NCBI GenBank assembly: GCA_023253245.1
Contig: JALRHB010000073.1
Span: 1 to 6,703 of the forward strand
DNA: 6,703 nucleotides
Origin: Polynucleobacter sp.
GTDB taxonomy: Bacteria > Pseudomonadota > Gammaproteobacteria > Burkholderiales > Burkholderiaceae
Reading direction: 5' to 3'
Made by a program: the position numbers and the translations under genes. The notes under the pieces are model-generated. The model saw nothing but the letters and a program-made list of their open reading frames with translations, was not told where the DNA came from and did no database searches. Positions within the stretch are counted from its first letter, which is position 1, and every line of letters starts with the position of its first letter. Below, one piece after another: positions 6,205-6,703 of this stretch.

Positions 6205-6703
6205 GCCGCCTTCCCTTCCGCACGTAACTCATTCAATAGAGCATCAATTTTCTCTTTGCTCATAAAGCTACACATCCGCTTATCGTTTACCAGCATAACT
6301 GGTGAATCACCACAAGCCCCCATACACTCACCTTCTTTAAGAGTAAAAGTGCCGCAAGCTGTGGTTTCGTTATAGCCAATACCTAAGGTTTCCTTAAGGT
6401 AATTAGCAGCGGTTTCACCATGAGTAAGCTGGCAAGGTAAGTTAGTACAGATAACTAACTTGTACTTACCAATAGGCTTGGTGTTGTACATATTGTAGAA
6501 AGTGGCCACTTCGTCGACTGCAATAGTTGGCATACCTAAAATTTGCGCCACTGTCTCAATTACTTCAGGTGAAACCCAACCTACTTCAGTTTGGGCAGCA
6601 ATCAGGGAAGCCATCACAGCAGATTGCTTTTGCTCTGGGGGATATTTCGCGACATTGCGCGCAATGTCTGCGAGCGTTTTGTCTGATAGTTGAATCGTTG
6701 TTG
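6201..6703 (-). CDS. nuoE: NADH-quinone oxidoreductase subunit E (NuoE), 5' end cut by window edge
   Basis: NuoE (bovine 24-kDa homologue) is a thioredoxin-fold [2Fe-2S] subunit that pairs with NuoF in the NADH-oxidising module and holds cluster N1a. The frame is open to the window edge, giving 166 complete residues. The visible N-terminal part reads TTIQLSDKTLADIARNVAKY, then PPEQKQSAVMASL, a typical NuoE helical region. Cluster ligands are Cys85 and Cys90 (visible numbering) in ICTNLPC, and Cys126 and Cys130 in ECMGACGDSP. The conserved VATFYNMY motif precedes them. The internal GTG at 6617 and ATG at 6614 are not the start, because conserved family sequence continues upstream of them. The codon crossing the edge ends in CA, so it is not ATG and the true start is at least two codons further out. 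Only a handful of residues are probably missing. The TGA stop overlaps nuoF. Confidence 0.96.
   Translation of the reverse strand, partial: TTIQLSDKTLADIARNVAKYPPEQKQSAVMASLIAAQTEVGWVSPEVIETVAQILGMPTIAVDEVATFYNMYNTKPIGKYKLVICTNLPCQLTHGETAANYLKETLGIGYNETTACGTFTLKEGECMGACGDSPVMLVNDKRMCSFMSKEKIDALLNELRAEGKAA
6209..6219 (-). promoter_or_regulatory. Ribosome binding site of nuoF (two overlapping GGAAGG)
   Basis: The minus strand reads GGAAGGGAAGG, then CGGC, then the nuoF ATG. It holds two overlapping GGAAGG copies at spacings of 4 and 9 nt, inside the last nuoE codons (Glu-Gly-Lys-Ala-Ala). With the ATGA overlap this is the strongest ribosome binding site in the window. It fits the need to make NuoE and NuoF in equal amounts. 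Confidence 0.7.
6651..6668. repeat. Perfect 18-bp palindrome inside nuoE
   Basis: GACATTGCGCGCAATGTC reads identically on both strands, and the symmetry ends at the flanking C and T. In nuoE it covers the six codons for Asp-Ile-Ala-Arg-Asn-Val, near the start of the gene. In mRNA it could fold as a 7-bp stem with a CGCG loop. No function is known to me. It may be a by-product of codon choice. Confidence 0.6.

Noticed and set aside
6103..6375. Plus-strand open frame across the nuoE/nuoF junction
   Set aside because: Both minus-strand genes are intact and conserved here, and the translation shows no recognisable family.
6381..6400. Bulged inverted repeat ACCTAAGG-TTT-CCTTAAGGT
   Set aside because: It is AT-rich, imperfect and within nuoE coding sequence (YLKETLG), with no U-run to make it a terminator.
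6612..6617. GTG/ATG as the start of a complete short nuoE
   Set aside because: The frame remains open upstream to the window edge and encodes typical NuoE sequence (KYPPEQKQSAVMASL), so these are internal codons and nuoE is cut by the edge.

Overview
The window is a slice of a respiratory complex I (NADH:quinone oxidoreductase, NDH-1) operon. All genes lie on the minus strand, so transcription runs from high to low coordinates. In transcription order they are nuoE (its first few codons lie beyond the right edge), nuoF, nuoG, nuoH, nuoI, nuoJ and nuoK. The window then ends exactly on an ATG that is probably the start codon of nuoL. This is the canonical bacterial gene order. Nothing is inserted between the genes, and no frameshift, internal stop, mobile element, RNA gene or CRISPR array was seen.

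The protein sequences look like those of a betaproteobacterium of the order Burkholderiales, and Polynucleobacter or a close freshwater relative is my best guess. This rests on recognising the style of the subunits (for example NuoG opening MVEIELDG, and the NuoH WERKLIGWMHIRLGPN segment) and on a base composition that looks moderate by eye, unlike the high GC of most Burkholderiales. It is recognition from memory, not a database result.

Layout, right to left. 6703-4906 holds NuoE and NuoF, two subunits of the NADH-oxidising module (FMN, clusters N1a and N3). 4874-2565 holds NuoG, which carries clusters N1b, N4 and N5 and lacks the extra N7 cysteines. 2556-1483 holds NuoH, the membrane subunit that helps form the quinone chamber. 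1471-980 holds NuoI, with two [4Fe-4S] clusters (N6a and N6b) leading to N2 in NuoB. 958-311 and 314-6 hold NuoJ and NuoK, small membrane subunits of the proton path. Electrons run NADH > FMN (NuoF) > N3 > N1b/N4/N5 (NuoG) > N6a/N6b (NuoI) > N2 (NuoB, outside the window) > quinone at the NuoB/D/H interface. The genes nuoA-D and nuoL-N are expected just outside on either side.

Genes are packed tightly: two 4-nt ATGA overlaps (nuoE/nuoF and nuoJ/nuoK) and gaps of 31, 8, 11, 21 and 2 nt elsewhere. There is no room for, and no sign of, an internal promoter or terminator, so the genes are presumably co-transcribed from a promoter upstream of nuoA. I found no undescribed system here. The points worth a second look are small: a perfect 18-bp palindrome inside nuoE, the choice of nuoG start codon, weak ribosome binding sites before nuoI and nuoJ, the missing N7 ligands, and the charged tail of NuoJ.
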